This document shows positions 42,149-50,762 of a DNA stretch of 64,000 nucleotides, piece after piece (the first letter of the stretch is position 1; each line of letters opens with the position of its first letter). Origin of the DNA: Streptomyces chattanoogensis (GTDB lineage Bacteria > Actinomycetota > Actinomycetes > Streptomycetales > Streptomycetaceae); contig NZ_LGKG01000163.1 in NCBI RefSeq assembly GCF_001294335.1, forward strand, positions 124,001 through 188,000, given 5' to 3'. The position numbers and the translations under genes are program-made. The notes under the pieces were generated by a model. It was not told where the DNA came from. It was given only the letters and a program-made list of their open reading frames with translations, and did not search any database.

Positions 42149-44332
42149 GTGGAGCGAGGCGGACCTGGTCTGCGTGGGCACCGGGCCGTGGTGGGCAATG
42201 CGGCGCGGGTGACGGTGGCCGCCTGTGCCGCCTTCTCTCTCTGCCGGTACGGGCTGGGCGCGCTGGTGATGTCGCTGTACGCCGCCTTCACGGTGGTGGC
42301 GCTCGGCGCGCTCGCCCGGATCCCGGGATCGGGGCGGCAGCGCGCCGCCACCACGCTGATGGCCGTCCCTGCCGGAACGGTGCTCGTCACCCTGGGCACG
42401 CTGCTCGCCGTCCGCACCTGGGCGGCCGTTTTCGGCATGCTCGTCATCGGCTTCATGGTCGCCTACGCCGGGATCGCGGGGCCGAGGATCGCCGGAGCGG
42501 CCCCGGGGATGCAGCTGCTGTACATCCTGCCGTGCTTCCCGCCCTATGCGCCGGACACGCTGGACCAGCGGGTTTACGGATTTCTGCTGGGGGCGGCGCT
42601 GCTGGCCGCGGCCCAGGTCCTGGTCCTGCCCGAGCCCCGGACGCCGTCGTTCCCCGCGCTGCTGGCCGATGCCGCCGACGCGGCCGCGGCGCTGGCGGAT
42701 CACCACGGCGGACCCGCCCCCGAGCGGGCGCTCGCGCGGGCGCATACGGCCGGTGACCGGCTGCGTCCGTCCCGCGTACCGCCCGCCGATCTTCCCGCCT
42801 CCCCCACGCTCGCGCACAAGGCCATGGCGCACGCCTCCGAGGCGGTCCGCACCCTGCTGTCCCAGTTGGCGGCGCTGCAGCGCGCGGCCGGGGCGGGCGG
42901 CTCGTTCCGGGCGGAGACGGTGGCGTTGCTGCAGGCGATCGGCGCTGCCGTACGGGAGGCGGCGGACGCGCTGCGCGCGGGCCGGGGGCCGTTGCCCTCC
43001 GCGGCGGCGCTGCAGGCCGAGCTGGATCCCGTACGCACCCGCCGGGCGGTGGCCGCGCTGGAGCGGCTCGGCGGCGACGACCGGCTGGTCTCTCTGCGCC
43101 GCCGCGCGCTGGCGGTGCAGGCGGCCGACTCCGCGGTGGTGCTGGTGCTGGCGACCCGGCTGCTGCTCGGGGACCGTACGGTCGACGAGAACCCCGCCGG
43201 ACACGCCTTCGCCTACGCACGGGTGCGGGCCCCCGTGCTGTGGTGGCGGCGGCTGTCCACGCATTTCACCCCGCGCTCGGTGATCTTCCAGAACGCCTGC
43301 CGGTTCGCGCTGGGCCTGGCCGCGGCGCGGGCGATCGCCGGGCTGCTCGATCTGTCGCACGGCTTCTGGGTCCTGCTGGCGACGCTGACGCTCACCCGTA
43401 CGACCAGCCTGGAGACCCGTTCCGTGGTCCGGCAGGCGCTCATCGGCACGCTGATCGGTGCGGTGGCGGCAGGGGTGCTGCTGGCGCTGGTGGCGGACCG
43501 GAACACGGTGTATGCGGCGGTGCTGCCGGTGGTGATGTTCTCGGCCTTCACGGTGGGGCCGCTGCGCGGCCAGGCCTGGGCGCAGGGCGGCTTCACCCTC
43601 GTCGTCGCGACGCTGTTCGCGCAGGTCGCGCCGGTGACCTGGCAGCTGGCCCCGACCCGCTTCGCGGATGTGCTCACCGGCAGCCTGATCGGGCTGGCGT
43701 GCGGGGTGCTGGCCTGGCCGCGGGGCGCGGGCAGCGAGCTGCGGCGGAGCATGGCGGGGGTGTGCACGGCCGTCGCCGATGCGGTCGGGCGGACGGCGGC
43801 ACAGGTCGTGGAGCGGACCGGCGGCACGGGTGACACGACTGGCGGCTCCGGGATCGTCGCCCTCAACCGTGCCCTCCTCCTCGCCGAGGAGAGCCTGGCC
43901 CAGTACCAGAGCGAGCCCCGGGAGCGGACCGCCCGGCAGCCGGACTGGCCCACGGTGCTGGCCGCCGGGGCACACGCCCGGCGCGGCGAGCGGCTGTTGC
44001 CGGGCCGTCCCGGACGGATCGCGGACCGGGCAGTCAGTGGTTGGCTGCGGCAGGCGGCCGGACAGACGGCGGACGGGTATCGCGCCCTTGCCGAGCGGCT
44101 GTGCTCGGGCGACGCCGACGACCCGCTCCGCGGTGACCGGCCCCTGGACATCCGCGGGCTGCCGGCCGCCGCACCTCCCCCGCCTGCGGACGAGAACCCT
44201 CCGGAGGCGCACACGGAACGCGCCGTGTCCGCCGCGCTGCTCGTCGATTCGGTCATCTGGCTGGACACGCTCACGGCCGATCTGCACCGGATCCGCGCGG
44301 AGCTGTCCGCTCCCCCGCCGCGCACCGGCTGA
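42149..44332 (+). CDS. FUSC family inner-membrane protein
   Basis: 727 residues from a GTG with GGAGGGG upstream. Two groups of membrane helices separated by a ~200-residue soluble region: first group about 15-155 (e.g. TLMAVPAGTVLVTLGTLLAV), second about 375-530 (ALIGTLIGAVAAGVLLALVA), then a C-terminal cytoplasmic domain of ~190 residues. This is the FUSC/aromatic acid exporter (AaeB/YccS-like) layout. The substrate is unknown. The TetR gene is convergent and abuts its stop by one base. Confidence 0.82.
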   Translation: MERGGPGLRGHRAVVGNAARVTVAACAAFSLCRYGLGALVMSLYAAFTVVALGALARIPGSGRQRAATTLMAVPAGTVLVTLGTLLAVRTWAAVFGMLVIGFMVAYAGIAGPRIAGAAPGMQLLYILPCFPPYAPDTLDQRVYGFLLGAALLAAAQVLVLPEPRTPSFPALLADAADAAAALADHHGGPAPERALARAHTAGDRLRPSRVPPADLPASPTLAHKAMAHASEAVRTLLSQLAALQRAAGAGGSFRAETVALLQAIGAAVREAADALRAGRGPLPSAAALQAELDPVRTRRAVAALERLGGDDRLVSLRRRALAVQAADSAVVLVLATRLLLGDRTVDENPAGHAFAYARVRAPVLWWRRLSTHFTPRSVIFQNACRFALGLAAARAIAGLLDLSHGFWVLLATLTLTRTTSLETRSVVRQALIGTLIGAVAAGVLLALVADRNTVYAAVLPVVMFSAFTVGPLRGQAWAQGGFTLVVATLFAQVAPVTWQLAPTRFADVLTGSLIGLACGVLAWPRGAGSELRRSMAGVCTAVADAVGRTAAQVVERTGGTGDTTGGSGIVALNRALLLAEESLAQYQSEPRERTARQPDWPTVLAAGAHARRGERLLPGRPGRIADRAVSGWLRQAAGQTADGYRALAERLCSGDADDPLRGDRPLDIRGLPAAAPPPPADENPPEAHTERAVSAALLVDSVIWLDTLTADLHRIRAELSAPPPRTG

Positions 44333-44971
44333 TCAGCCTCCGGGCCGCCGCCCCCGCTCCTCCGGCAGCCCCTTGAGCAGCGTGCCGAGGGCGCTGCCGG
44401 CGAGCTCGCATATCGTGTCCGGGTCGGCGCTCGCCAGGGGTTCCTTTCCGACAACCACCCGCATCAAGCCAATTCCGAGCAGCCAGGAAAGCGCCAGATC
44501 GGCCCGAAGATCGCCGTTTTCGGCGTCGGAGAGGGTCGCCAGCACCTCCGCGTACTCCTCGCCCAGCCCCCGCAGCGCTTCGGCGATCTCGTCGCTGCCG
44601 CCGATGGAGCGCAGGCAGACCTCCAGCGAGCGGTCCTTGGCCGTGCCGTCACCGCCGTCGCCGTCGAGCATGCCGCGGAGGGCGACCTCGAAGAGCCGGT
44701 CCGGCGGGGTGGTCCGCAGCTGCTCCTGGCCGCCCCGCGCCATCACCTCTCCGAACAGGGCTTTCTTCGAGCCGAAGTAGCGGAAGAGAAGGGCTTGGTT
44801 GGCGTCGGCGCGGGCGGCGATATCGCGTACCGTCGCGCGTTCGTAGCCGCGTTCGGCGAACAGTTCCGACGCGGCATCGAGCAGCCGCAGCCGGGTGCCC
44901 TGGGCGTTGCGGCGGGAGTCCCGCGCCCTGTCGTCGTCCTCGTTGCCGGTGCCGTACGGGGTCTCCCCCAT
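44333..44971 (-). CDS. TetR family transcriptional regulator
   Basis: 212 residues from ATG 44971 (MGETPYGTGNEDDDRARDSR), which has GGAGAGGAGCGTGACG upstream; an earlier in-frame start is unlikely. HTH: RLRLLDAASELFAERGYERA, then TVRDIAARADANQALLFRYF. The ligand domain contains EYAEVLATLSDAENGDLRAD, typical of TetR C-terminal domain families with an acidic dimer helix. It is divergent from the P450 gene, with the palindrome at 45056-45073 in between. It lacks the look of KstR2 and most likely controls the P450/ferredoxin pair. Confidence 0.88.
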   Translation of the reverse strand: MGETPYGTGNEDDDRARDSRRNAQGTRLRLLDAASELFAERGYERATVRDIAARADANQALLFRYFGSKKALFGEVMARGGQEQLRTTPPDRLFEVALRGMLDGDGGDGTAKDRSLEVCLRSIGGSDEIAEALRGLGEEYAEVLATLSDAENGDLRADLALSWLLGIGLMRVVVGKEPLASADPDTICELAGSALGTLLKGLPEERGRRPGG

Positions 44972-45055
44972 CGTCACGCTCCTCTCCGGCGGCCCGTCAC
45001 CAAGACGGCCACATTGCATCGTTGACCGCTCCGGCGGGAGCGGCCTACCTTCTTG

Positions 45056-45073
45056 TGTAAGCAGGTGCTTACA
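45056..45073. promoter_or_regulatory. Perfect palindrome TGTAAGCA-GG-TGCTTACA, likely TetR operator
   Basis: TGTAAGCA and TGCTTACA are exact inverted repeats with a 2-base centre, 15 bases upstream of the P450 start codon and 85 bases from the TetR start. The GTAAGCA...TGCTTAC type is common among actinobacterial TetR operators. A regulator bound here would block the P450 promoter or its start. Confidence 0.82.
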
Positions 45074-45087
45074 TGAGGGAGGTCCCC

Positions 45088-46278
45088 ATGACCACGGCCG
45101 ACACAGCACCACTCTCCTACCCTTTCAACACACCCGAGAGCCTCGAGCTCGCCGAAGAGTACGAGCAAGCGCGCAGCCGTCCTGGCCTGTTACGCGTACA
45201 ACTGGCCTACGGGGAGCCCGCCTGGCTCGTCACCCGGTATGCGGAGGCCCGGCTGGTCCTCGGCGACCAGCGCTTCAGCCGGGCCGAGAGCGCGCTGCAC
45301 GACGAGCCCCGGCAGTCCGAAGGCCGCCGTGACAGCGGCATCCTGGGCATGGACCCGCCCGATCACACCCGGCTGCGCTCCCTGGTCGCCAAGGCTTTCA
45401 CGGTCCGTCAGGCCGAGAAGCTGCGGCCGCAGGTCAGGGAGCTGACGGGCGCGCTGCTGGACGAGCTGGAGGCGGCCGGGCCGCCGGCCGACCTGGTCGA
45501 CCGGTATGCGCTGCCCCTTCCGGTGGCGGTGATCTGCCGGCTGCTCGGGGTGCCGGCCGAGGACCGGCCGCGGTTCCGGGTGTGGAGCGATGCCGCGCTG
45601 TCGACGAGCTCGCTCACGGCGGAGGAATTCGACGTCAGCTTCGAGGAACTCCGCACCTATATGCGGCAGTTGATCGAGGATCACCGGCGGGCACCGCGCG
45701 ATGACCTGATGACGGCGCTGATCGACGCCCGGGATGTCGACGACCGGCTGTCCGAGCCGGAACTGGTCGATCTGTGTGTCGGGATCCTCGTCGCGGGCCA
45801 TGAGACGACCGCGACCCAGATCCCCAACTTCGTTCTCGCGCTGCTGGATCATCCGGACGAGCTCGCCCGCCTCCGCGAACGGCCGGAGCTGATCGGCAGC
45901 GCCGTGGAGGAACTGCTGCGGTTCGTCCCGCTCGGCAGCGGCGCCGGCCAGGCGCGCTATGCGAAGGAGGACGTCGAGGTCGGCGGTACGCTCGTACGGG
46001 CCGGCTCCCCCGTACTGGTCGCGGTGGGCGCCGCCAACCGGGATGCGCTGCGCTTCAGCGAGCCGGGCAGGCTGGACATCTCCCGGGACGGCAATCAGCA
46101 CCTGGGCTTCGGGCACGGCGTGCATCACTGCCTGGGCGCGCCGCTCGCGAGACTGGAGCTCCAGGAAGCGATCGGTGCGCTGATCCACCGGTTCCCCGGT
46201 CTCCATGTGGCCGGGGATGTGGTGTGGAAGAGCCAGATGCTGGTGCGTGGCCCGCGGGTCCTGCCGGTGGGGTGGTGA
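45088..46278 (+). CDS. Cytochrome P450 (CYP107-like)
   Basis: 396 residues from the ATG after GGGAGGTCCCC. All P450 landmarks are present: I-helix LVAGHETTATQIPNF (about 240), E-x-x-R in VEELLRFVPL (about 282), heme-binding FGHGVHHCLGAPLARLELQE (Cys about 345). Length and motif are typical of soluble actinobacterial CYP107-type monooxygenases, which hydroxylate or cleave small lipophilic molecules using reductant from a ferredoxin. The next gene supplies such a ferredoxin. Being beside the steroid-ring locus, a sterol-like substrate is conceivable, but nothing in the sequence shows it. Confidence 0.92.
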   Translation: MTTADTAPLSYPFNTPESLELAEEYEQARSRPGLLRVQLAYGEPAWLVTRYAEARLVLGDQRFSRAESALHDEPRQSEGRRDSGILGMDPPDHTRLRSLVAKAFTVRQAEKLRPQVRELTGALLDELEAAGPPADLVDRYALPLPVAVICRLLGVPAEDRPRFRVWSDAALSTSSLTAEEFDVSFEELRTYMRQLIEDHRRAPRDDLMTALIDARDVDDRLSEPELVDLCVGILVAGHETTATQIPNFVLALLDHPDELARLRERPELIGSAVEELLRFVPLGSGAGQARYAKEDVEVGGTLVRAGSPVLVAVGAANRDALRFSEPGRLDISRDGNQHLGFGHGVHHCLGAPLARLELQEAIGALIHRFPGLHVAGDVVWKSQMLVRGPRVLPVGW

Positions 46279-46505
46279 GTGCAGCGATGACCTGGCGGGT
46301 CGAAGTCGATGCGAAGCAGTGCATGGCGTCGGGGATGTGCGCGAACATCGCGCCGGAGCTGTTCGTCCTGGGTGAGGCGCGCTCCCGCCCGGTGACCCCG
46401 GAAATCGAGGAGGACGAGCGGGCGCTGGACGCCGCCGACTGCTGCCCGGCGCTCGCCATCACCGTGTCCGACGACGGGGGGAACGTCATCGGCCCCCGGC
46501 CGTAG
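46275..46505 (+). CDS. 3Fe-4S ferredoxin
   Basis: 76 residues from the GTG that overlaps the P450 stop (GTGA); an ATG four codons in is the alternative. WRVEVDAKQCMASGMCANIA with CCPALAITV at the end gives the C-x5-C ... C-P set of single-cluster 3Fe-4S ferredoxins that reduce P450s. Translationally coupled to the P450 gene, so they almost certainly work together. Confidence 0.93.
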   Translation: MSAAMTWRVEVDAKQCMASGMCANIAPELFVLGEARSRPVTPEIEEDERALDAADCCPALAITVSDDGGNVIGPRP

Positions 46506-46560
46506 CCGTATCCCCGGCCGTGGCCGCGGCTGGGGGCCGGGCCCGCCGTGCACCGGCCCG

Positions 46561-47508
46561 TCACCGCGCCCCGTACACCGGCTGCGGCGGCTCGGCGGCG
46601 GCGAGGAGCCTGCGGGCGGCCTCGCCGGCCTCGGCCGGGGTCCAGCGGGCGCCCTTGTCCGCGGTGGGGCCGGGGCGCCAGCCCTCCATCACGGTGATCC
46701 GGCCGGCCTCGGCCTCGAAGACCCGGCCGGTGACGCCGTCACTGGCGGCGGAGGAGAGCCAGACCACCAGCGGGGAGACGTTCTCCGGGGCCATCGCGTC
46801 GAACTCCCCCGCGCCGGGGGCGGCCATCGTCGCGGCGAAGGTCTGCTCGGTCATGCGGGTGCGGGCGGCCGGGGCGATGGCGTTGAGCTGGACGCCGTAG
46901 CGGCCCAGCTCGGCGGCGGCGACGAGGGTCAGACCGATGATCCCGGCCTTGGCGGCGGAGTAGTTGCCCTGGCCGACGCTGCCGAGCAGTCCGGCCCCCG
47001 AGCTGGTGTTGACGACCCGGGCCTGTGGCGTACGGCCCGCCTTGGCCTCGGCGCGCCAGTGTGCGGCGGCGTGCCTCAGCGGCAGGAAATGGCCCTTGAG
47101 GTGGACCCGCAGCACGGCGTCCCAGTCGTCCTCGTCCAGGTTGACGAGCATCCGGTCGCGCAGGAATCCGGCGTTGTTGACGAGGGCGTCGAGGCGGCCG
47201 AAGGAGTCGAGGGCGGCGGCGACGAGGGAGGCGGCGCCGTCGGTGGTGGTGATGTCGCCGGTATGCGCGACGGCCCGGCCGCCGAGGCCGCGGATTTCCT
47301 CAACCACCTGCTGGGCGGGGCCGGCTGAGGAGCCGGCCCCGTCGGCCGCCACGCCCAGGTCGTTGACGACGACATCGGCCCCCTCGGCGGCGAGGGCGAG
47401 CGCATGCGCACGGCCGAGCCCCCGGCCGGCCCCGGTGACGACGGCGACACGTCCGGCGCAGATGCCCTTGCGGTCGCCGGTAGGGCTCTCGGTGGGGATT
47501 CCGGGCAT
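46561..47508 (-). CDS. SDR oxidoreductase, Rv3548c-like, HIP locus
   Basis: 315 residues. Classical SDR: TGAGRGLGRAHALALAAEGA, a long NDLGVAADGAGSSAGPA nucleotide loop, VNNAGFLRDRMLVNLDEDDW, catalytic Ser in NTSSGAGLLG and Y-x-x-x-K in GNYSAAKAGII. The N-terminal DGAGSS insert and ~30-residue C-terminal extension (EAGEAARRLLAAAEPPQPVY) are typical of the peroxisomal-multifunctional-like SDR branch, which oxidises or reduces 3-hydroxyacyl-CoA. In the mycobacterial HIP locus two such SDR genes (Rv3548c, Rv3549c) precede echA20 in this orientation, as here. One base separates it from the next SDR gene. Confidence 0.88.
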   Translation of the reverse strand: MPGIPTESPTGDRKGICAGRVAVVTGAGRGLGRAHALALAAEGADVVVNDLGVAADGAGSSAGPAQQVVEEIRGLGGRAVAHTGDITTTDGAASLVAAALDSFGRLDALVNNAGFLRDRMLVNLDEDDWDAVLRVHLKGHFLPLRHAAAHWRAEAKAGRTPQARVVNTSSGAGLLGSVGQGNYSAAKAGIIGLTLVAAAELGRYGVQLNAIAPAARTRMTEQTFAATMAAPGAGEFDAMAPENVSPLVVWLSSAASDGVTGRVFEAEAGRITVMEGWRPGPTADKGARWTPAEAGEAARRLLAAAEPPQPVYGAR

Positions 47509-47509
47509 G

Positions 47510-48298
47510 TCACGGCTCCTTGGGGTGGTTGACGGTGGCGGCGTCGAGGAAGGCGGGACGCTCCCCGCCGCCGTGGACGAGCAGGCTGGCGCCGCTCAGA
47601 TACGCGGCGCGTCCGGAGGCGAGGAAGACACAGGCGTCGCCGATCTCGGCGGGTTCGGCGAGCCGGCCGAGCGGCACGGTGGCGCCGACGGCCGCGATAC
47701 CGGCCTCGTCCCCGTAGTGCAGGGCGGAGAGTTCGGTGCGCACCATGCCCGGGACGAGGGTGTTGACGCGGACCGCCGGGGCCCATTCGACGGCCATGGA
47801 GCGGGCGAGGCTGTCCAGGCCCGCCTTGGCCGCCCCGTAGGCGGCGGTGCCGGGTGAGGGGCGGGTGCCGCTGACGCTGCCGATCATGATGACCGAACCG
47901 CCGTGCGGCTGGGTGCGCATGACGTCGTAGGCGGCGAGCGAGGCGGTCAGCGGCGCGGTGAGGTTGAGTGCGACGACCCGGGCGTGGCGTTCGGCGTCGG
48001 CCTCGCCCAGGAGGCGGTACGGGGTGCCGCCGGCGTTGTTGACCAGGCAGTCGAGGCGGCCGTGGGCGGCGGCGACGCGGGGGAAGAAGTCCCGTACGGC
48101 GGACGGGTCGCGCAGATCGAGCGGCCGGAAGTGCGCGGTGCGGCCGGCGGCCTCGACGGGGGCGTCCGGGGGCCGCCGGGCGCAGACCACGACCTCCGCC
48201 CCGGCCTGCAGAAACGCGCGGGCGATACCGGCACCGACGCCCCTGGTGCCGCCGGTGACGACGGCCACCTGTCCGGCCAGATCGAGGGTCAGGCTCAT
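47510..48298 (-). CDS. SDR oxidoreductase, Rv3549c-like, HIP locus
   Basis: 262 residues. TGGTRGVGAGIARAFLQAGA, VNNAGGTPYRLLGEADAERH, a Ser in MIGSVSGTRPSPGTAAYGAA with YGAAKAGLDS (Y-x-x-x-K), and C-terminal ASGRAAYLSGASLLVHGGGE. It overlaps nothing and is followed by the second SDR gene after one base, so the two are one transcript. The divergent echA20 promoter with the KstR2-like site is 60-110 bases upstream. By position it corresponds to Rv3549c of the mycobacterial steroid C/D-ring locus; which hydroxyacyl intermediate it acts on is not known. Confidence 0.87.
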   Translation of the reverse strand: MSLTLDLAGQVAVVTGGTRGVGAGIARAFLQAGAEVVVCARRPPDAPVEAAGRTAHFRPLDLRDPSAVRDFFPRVAAAHGRLDCLVNNAGGTPYRLLGEADAERHARVVALNLTAPLTASLAAYDVMRTQPHGGSVIMIGSVSGTRPSPGTAAYGAAKAGLDSLARSMAVEWAPAVRVNTLVPGMVRTELSALHYGDEAGIAAVGATVPLGRLAEPAEIGDACVFLASGRAAYLSGASLLVHGGGERPAFLDAATVNHPKEP

Positions 48299-48361
48299 AC
48301 GACACCCTCCCGCAGCGCGCGGTCCGCTGCTAACTTCACTGCTTATCGAACAGCATTACCT

Positions 48362-48375
48362 AACAAACGCTTGGT
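48362..48375. promoter_or_regulatory. KstR2-like operator upstream of echA20
   Basis: AACAAACGCTTGGT matches nine of the ten fixed positions of the mycobacterial KstR2 consensus AnCAAGnnCTTGnT. It lies 38 bases before the echA20 start and in the divergent region with the SDR pair. A second half-site (CTTGGT) follows 16 bases on because GCTTGGTGGAAAG occurs twice (48369-48381 and 48385-48397). Confidence 0.75.
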
Positions 48376-48412
48376 GGAAAGAATGCTTGGTGGAAAGGTA
48401 GCTGATCCGCTC

Positions 48413-49186
48413 ATGGGTGTCTCCACCTCCGGGCCCGAGCCCGGCATCGCGGTCGTCACCGTGGACTTCCCACCGGTCAACGCCCTTCCCGTACAGGGCT
48501 GGTACGACCTCGCCGACGCCGTGCGCACGGCGGGCCGGGACCCCGCCGTCCGCTGCGTGGTGCTCGCCGCCGAGGGGCGCGGCTTCAACGCGGGCGTCGA
48601 CATCAAGGAGATGCAGCGGGACACCGCCACCGGCGGCCATGGCGCGCTGATCGGCGCCAACCGCGGCTGCGCCGAGGCGTTTTCGGCGGTCTACGCGTGC
48701 GAGGTGCCGGTCATCGCCGCGGTGCACGGGTTCTGTCTGGGCGGCGGCATCGGCCTCGCCGGGAACGCCGATGCGATCGTGGCGAGCGACGACGCGGTGT
48801 TCGGCCTCCCGGAGCTGGACCGCGGTGCGCTCGGTGCGGCCACACATCTGGCCCGGCTCGTCCCCCAGCATCTGATGCGCGCGCTCTACTACACCTCGCG
48901 GACGGCGACGGCCCGGGAACTGCATGCCCACGGCTCGGTGTGGCGGGTGGTTTCCCGGGACCGACTCCACGAAGCAGCACTGGAGTTGGCGCGCGAGATC
49001 GCCAAGAAGGACGGCTGCCTCATCCGGCTGGCCAAGGCCGCCCTCAACGGCATCGACCCGGTCGACGTACACCGCAGCTACCGCTTCGAGCAGGGCTTCA
49101 CCTTCGAGGCGAACCTCAGCGGAGTCGCCGACCGGATCCGTGACACCTTCGGCACCGAGAACCGGCAGGGGGCCGGACAGCCATGA
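48413..49186 (+). CDS. echA20: Enoyl-CoA hydratase family, EchA20 (ring D hydrolase)
   Basis: 257 residues from ATG 48413 (MGVSTSGPEPGIAVVTVDFP, in line with known EchA20 starts); an ATG ten codons earlier lies in the duplicated GCTTGGTGGAAAG element. Crotonase core: GRGFNAGVDIKEMQRDTATG, HGFCLGGGIGLAGNADAIVA, GALGAATHLARLVPQHLMRA. In mycobacteria and Rhodococcus EchA20 hydrolytically opens steroid ring D of the bicyclic CoA thioester HIEC-CoA to give COCHEA-CoA, the substrate of IpdAB. Here it is followed by ipdA with an ATGA overlap, as expected. The KstR2-like site lies upstream. Residue-level similarity and gene order make the assignment strong. Confidence 0.9.
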   Translation: MGVSTSGPEPGIAVVTVDFPPVNALPVQGWYDLADAVRTAGRDPAVRCVVLAAEGRGFNAGVDIKEMQRDTATGGHGALIGANRGCAEAFSAVYACEVPVIAAVHGFCLGGGIGLAGNADAIVASDDAVFGLPELDRGALGAATHLARLVPQHLMRALYYTSRTATARELHAHGSVWRVVSRDRLHEAALELAREIAKKDGCLIRLAKAALNGIDPVDVHRSYRFEQGFTFEANLSGVADRIRDTFGTENRQGAGQP

Positions 49187-50022
49187 CCGACAAGACCATG
49201 ACGCCCGAGGAGGCCGTCTCCCGGCTCCACAGCGGGATGACCCTCGGCATCGGCGGCTGGGGTTCGCGCCGTAAGCCGATGGCTCTGGTGCGGGCGCTGC
49301 TCCGTTCCGAGATCACCGATCTCACCGTCGTCGCGTACGGCGGACCCGATGTCGGGATGCTCGCCGCGGCCGGGAAGATCCGCAAGCTGGTCGCGCCGTT
49401 CGCGACCCTGGACTCCATCCCCCTCGAACCGCACTTCCGGGCGGCCCGCCAGCGCGGTGCGTTCGCCCTGACGGAGGTCGACGAGGCGATGTTCATGTGG
49501 GGCCTGCACGCCGCCGCGAACCGCCTGCCGTTTTTGCCCGTCCGTGCCGGCCTCGGCTCCGACGTCATGCGCGTCAACCCCGGTCTGAAGACGGTGACGT
49601 CCCCGTACGAGGACGGCGAGACCTTCGTCGCGATGCCCGCGCTGCGACTGGACGCCGCCCTGGTGCACGTCAACCGCGCCGACCGGCTCGGCAACGGCCA
49701 GTACCTGGGCCCGGACCCGTACTTCGACGACCTGTTCTGCGAGGCCGCGGACCACGCGTATCTCTCCTGCGAGCGGCTGGTGGACGGCTTCGCGGACGCC
49801 GTTCCGCAGACCCTGCTCGTCAAACGGCACTCGGTCACCGGAGTCGTCGAGACGCCGAACGGAGCGCACTTCACCTCCTGTGCCCCCGATTACGGGCGCG
49901 ACGAGCCCCTCCAGAAGCTGTACGCCACCACGCCCTGGCCGCAGTTCGCCGAGCGGTTTCTGCACGGGGACGAGAAGACGTATCAGTCCGCGGTCCAGGC
50001 CTGGCACGAGGAGCAGCGGTGA
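49183..50022 (+). CDS. ipdA: IpdA, CoA-transferase-fold hydrolase subunit (ring C opening)
   Basis: 279 residues, start ATG overlapping the echA20 stop. CoA-transferase family I alpha fold: EEAVSRLHSGMTLGIGGWGS, VAYGGPDVGMLAAAGKIRKL, ALTEVDEAMFMWGLHAAANR (the acidic pair near 98-101 is in the region of the catalytic Glu), DAALVHVNRADRLGNGQYLG. With IpdB it forms the hydrolase that opens ring C of COCHEA-CoA to MOODA-CoA by retro-Claisen chemistry; it does not transfer CoA. GTGA coupling to ipdB supports a 1:1 complex. Cytoplasmic. Confidence 0.9.
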   Translation: MTDKTMTPEEAVSRLHSGMTLGIGGWGSRRKPMALVRALLRSEITDLTVVAYGGPDVGMLAAAGKIRKLVAPFATLDSIPLEPHFRAARQRGAFALTEVDEAMFMWGLHAAANRLPFLPVRAGLGSDVMRVNPGLKTVTSPYEDGETFVAMPALRLDAALVHVNRADRLGNGQYLGPDPYFDDLFCEAADHAYLSCERLVDGFADAVPQTLLVKRHSVTGVVETPNGAHFTSCAPDYGRDEPLQKLYATTPWPQFAERFLHGDEKTYQSAVQAWHEEQR

Positions 50023-50762
50023 CGACACCCTCCACGACGACCCGCGCCGAATACTGCGTGATCGCCTGCGCGGAGGCCTGGCGGGACAACGGCGAGGTGC
50101 TCGCCAGCCCGATGGGCACGATCCCGTCGATCGGCGCCCGGCTCGCGAAGCGGACCTTCTCCCCCGATCTGCTCCTCACCGACGGCGAGGCGATGATCGT
50201 GGGCCTCGACGGGGCGACCGAGGGCTGGCTGCCGTACCGTCAGCATCTCGCCATGGTCACCGGCGGCAGGCGCCACGTCATGATGGGCGCGAGCCAGCTC
50301 GACCGCTTCGGCAACCAGAACATCTCCTGCATCGGCGACTGGGCACGGCCCGACCGGCAGCTGCTCGGGGTGCGCGGCGCACCCGTCAACACCCTGAACA
50401 ATCCGGTCAGTTACTGGGTGCCCAGGCACTCCCCCCGGGTCTTCGTCCCGAAGGTCGACATGATCAGCGGCGTCGGCTACGACAGCGCCGCCGCGGCCGG
50501 GCCGTCCGCGACCCGCTATCACCGCATCCCGCGGGTCGTCACCAACCTCGGCGTCCTCGACTTCGAGACCGGTGACCGCACGATGCGCCTCGCCTCCCTC
50601 CACCCCGGCGTCACCGTGGCCGAGGCCGAGGAGGCCACGGGCTTCCCGCTCGTCCGCCCCGACGAGGTGCCCGCCACCCGCGAGCCCACCCCCGAGGAGC
50701 TGCGGCTGATCCGTGAGGTCATCGACCCCGAGGGGCTGCGTGACGGCGAGGTGCCGGTGTGA
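50019..50762 (+). CDS. ipdB: IpdB, beta subunit of the ring C hydrolase
   Basis: 247 residues from the GTG overlapping the ipdA stop. CoA-transferase beta-type fold: EYCVIACAEAWRDNGEVLAS, MGTIPSIGARLAKRTFSPDL, TDGEAMIVGLDGATEGWLPY, MMGASQLDRFGNQNISCIGD. The segment NNPVSYWVPRHSPRVFVPKV is conserved in IpdB and not in true CoA-transferases. Partner of IpdA in opening ring C. Coupled to ipdC by another GTGA overlap. Confidence 0.9.
   Translation: MTTPSTTTRAEYCVIACAEAWRDNGEVLASPMGTIPSIGARLAKRTFSPDLLLTDGEAMIVGLDGATEGWLPYRQHLAMVTGGRRHVMMGASQLDRFGNQNISCIGDWARPDRQLLGVRGAPVNTLNNPVSYWVPRHSPRVFVPKVDMISGVGYDSAAAAGPSATRYHRIPRVVTNLGVLDFETGDRTMRLASLHPGVTVAEAEEATGFPLVRPDEVPATREPTPEELRLIREVIDPEGLRDGEVPV

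Noticed and set aside
44333..44971. The TetR gene as KstR2
   Set aside because: Its HTH and ligand domain do not look like KstR2, and its operator (TGTAAGCA-GG-TGCTTACA) differs from the two KstR2-like sites of the locus.
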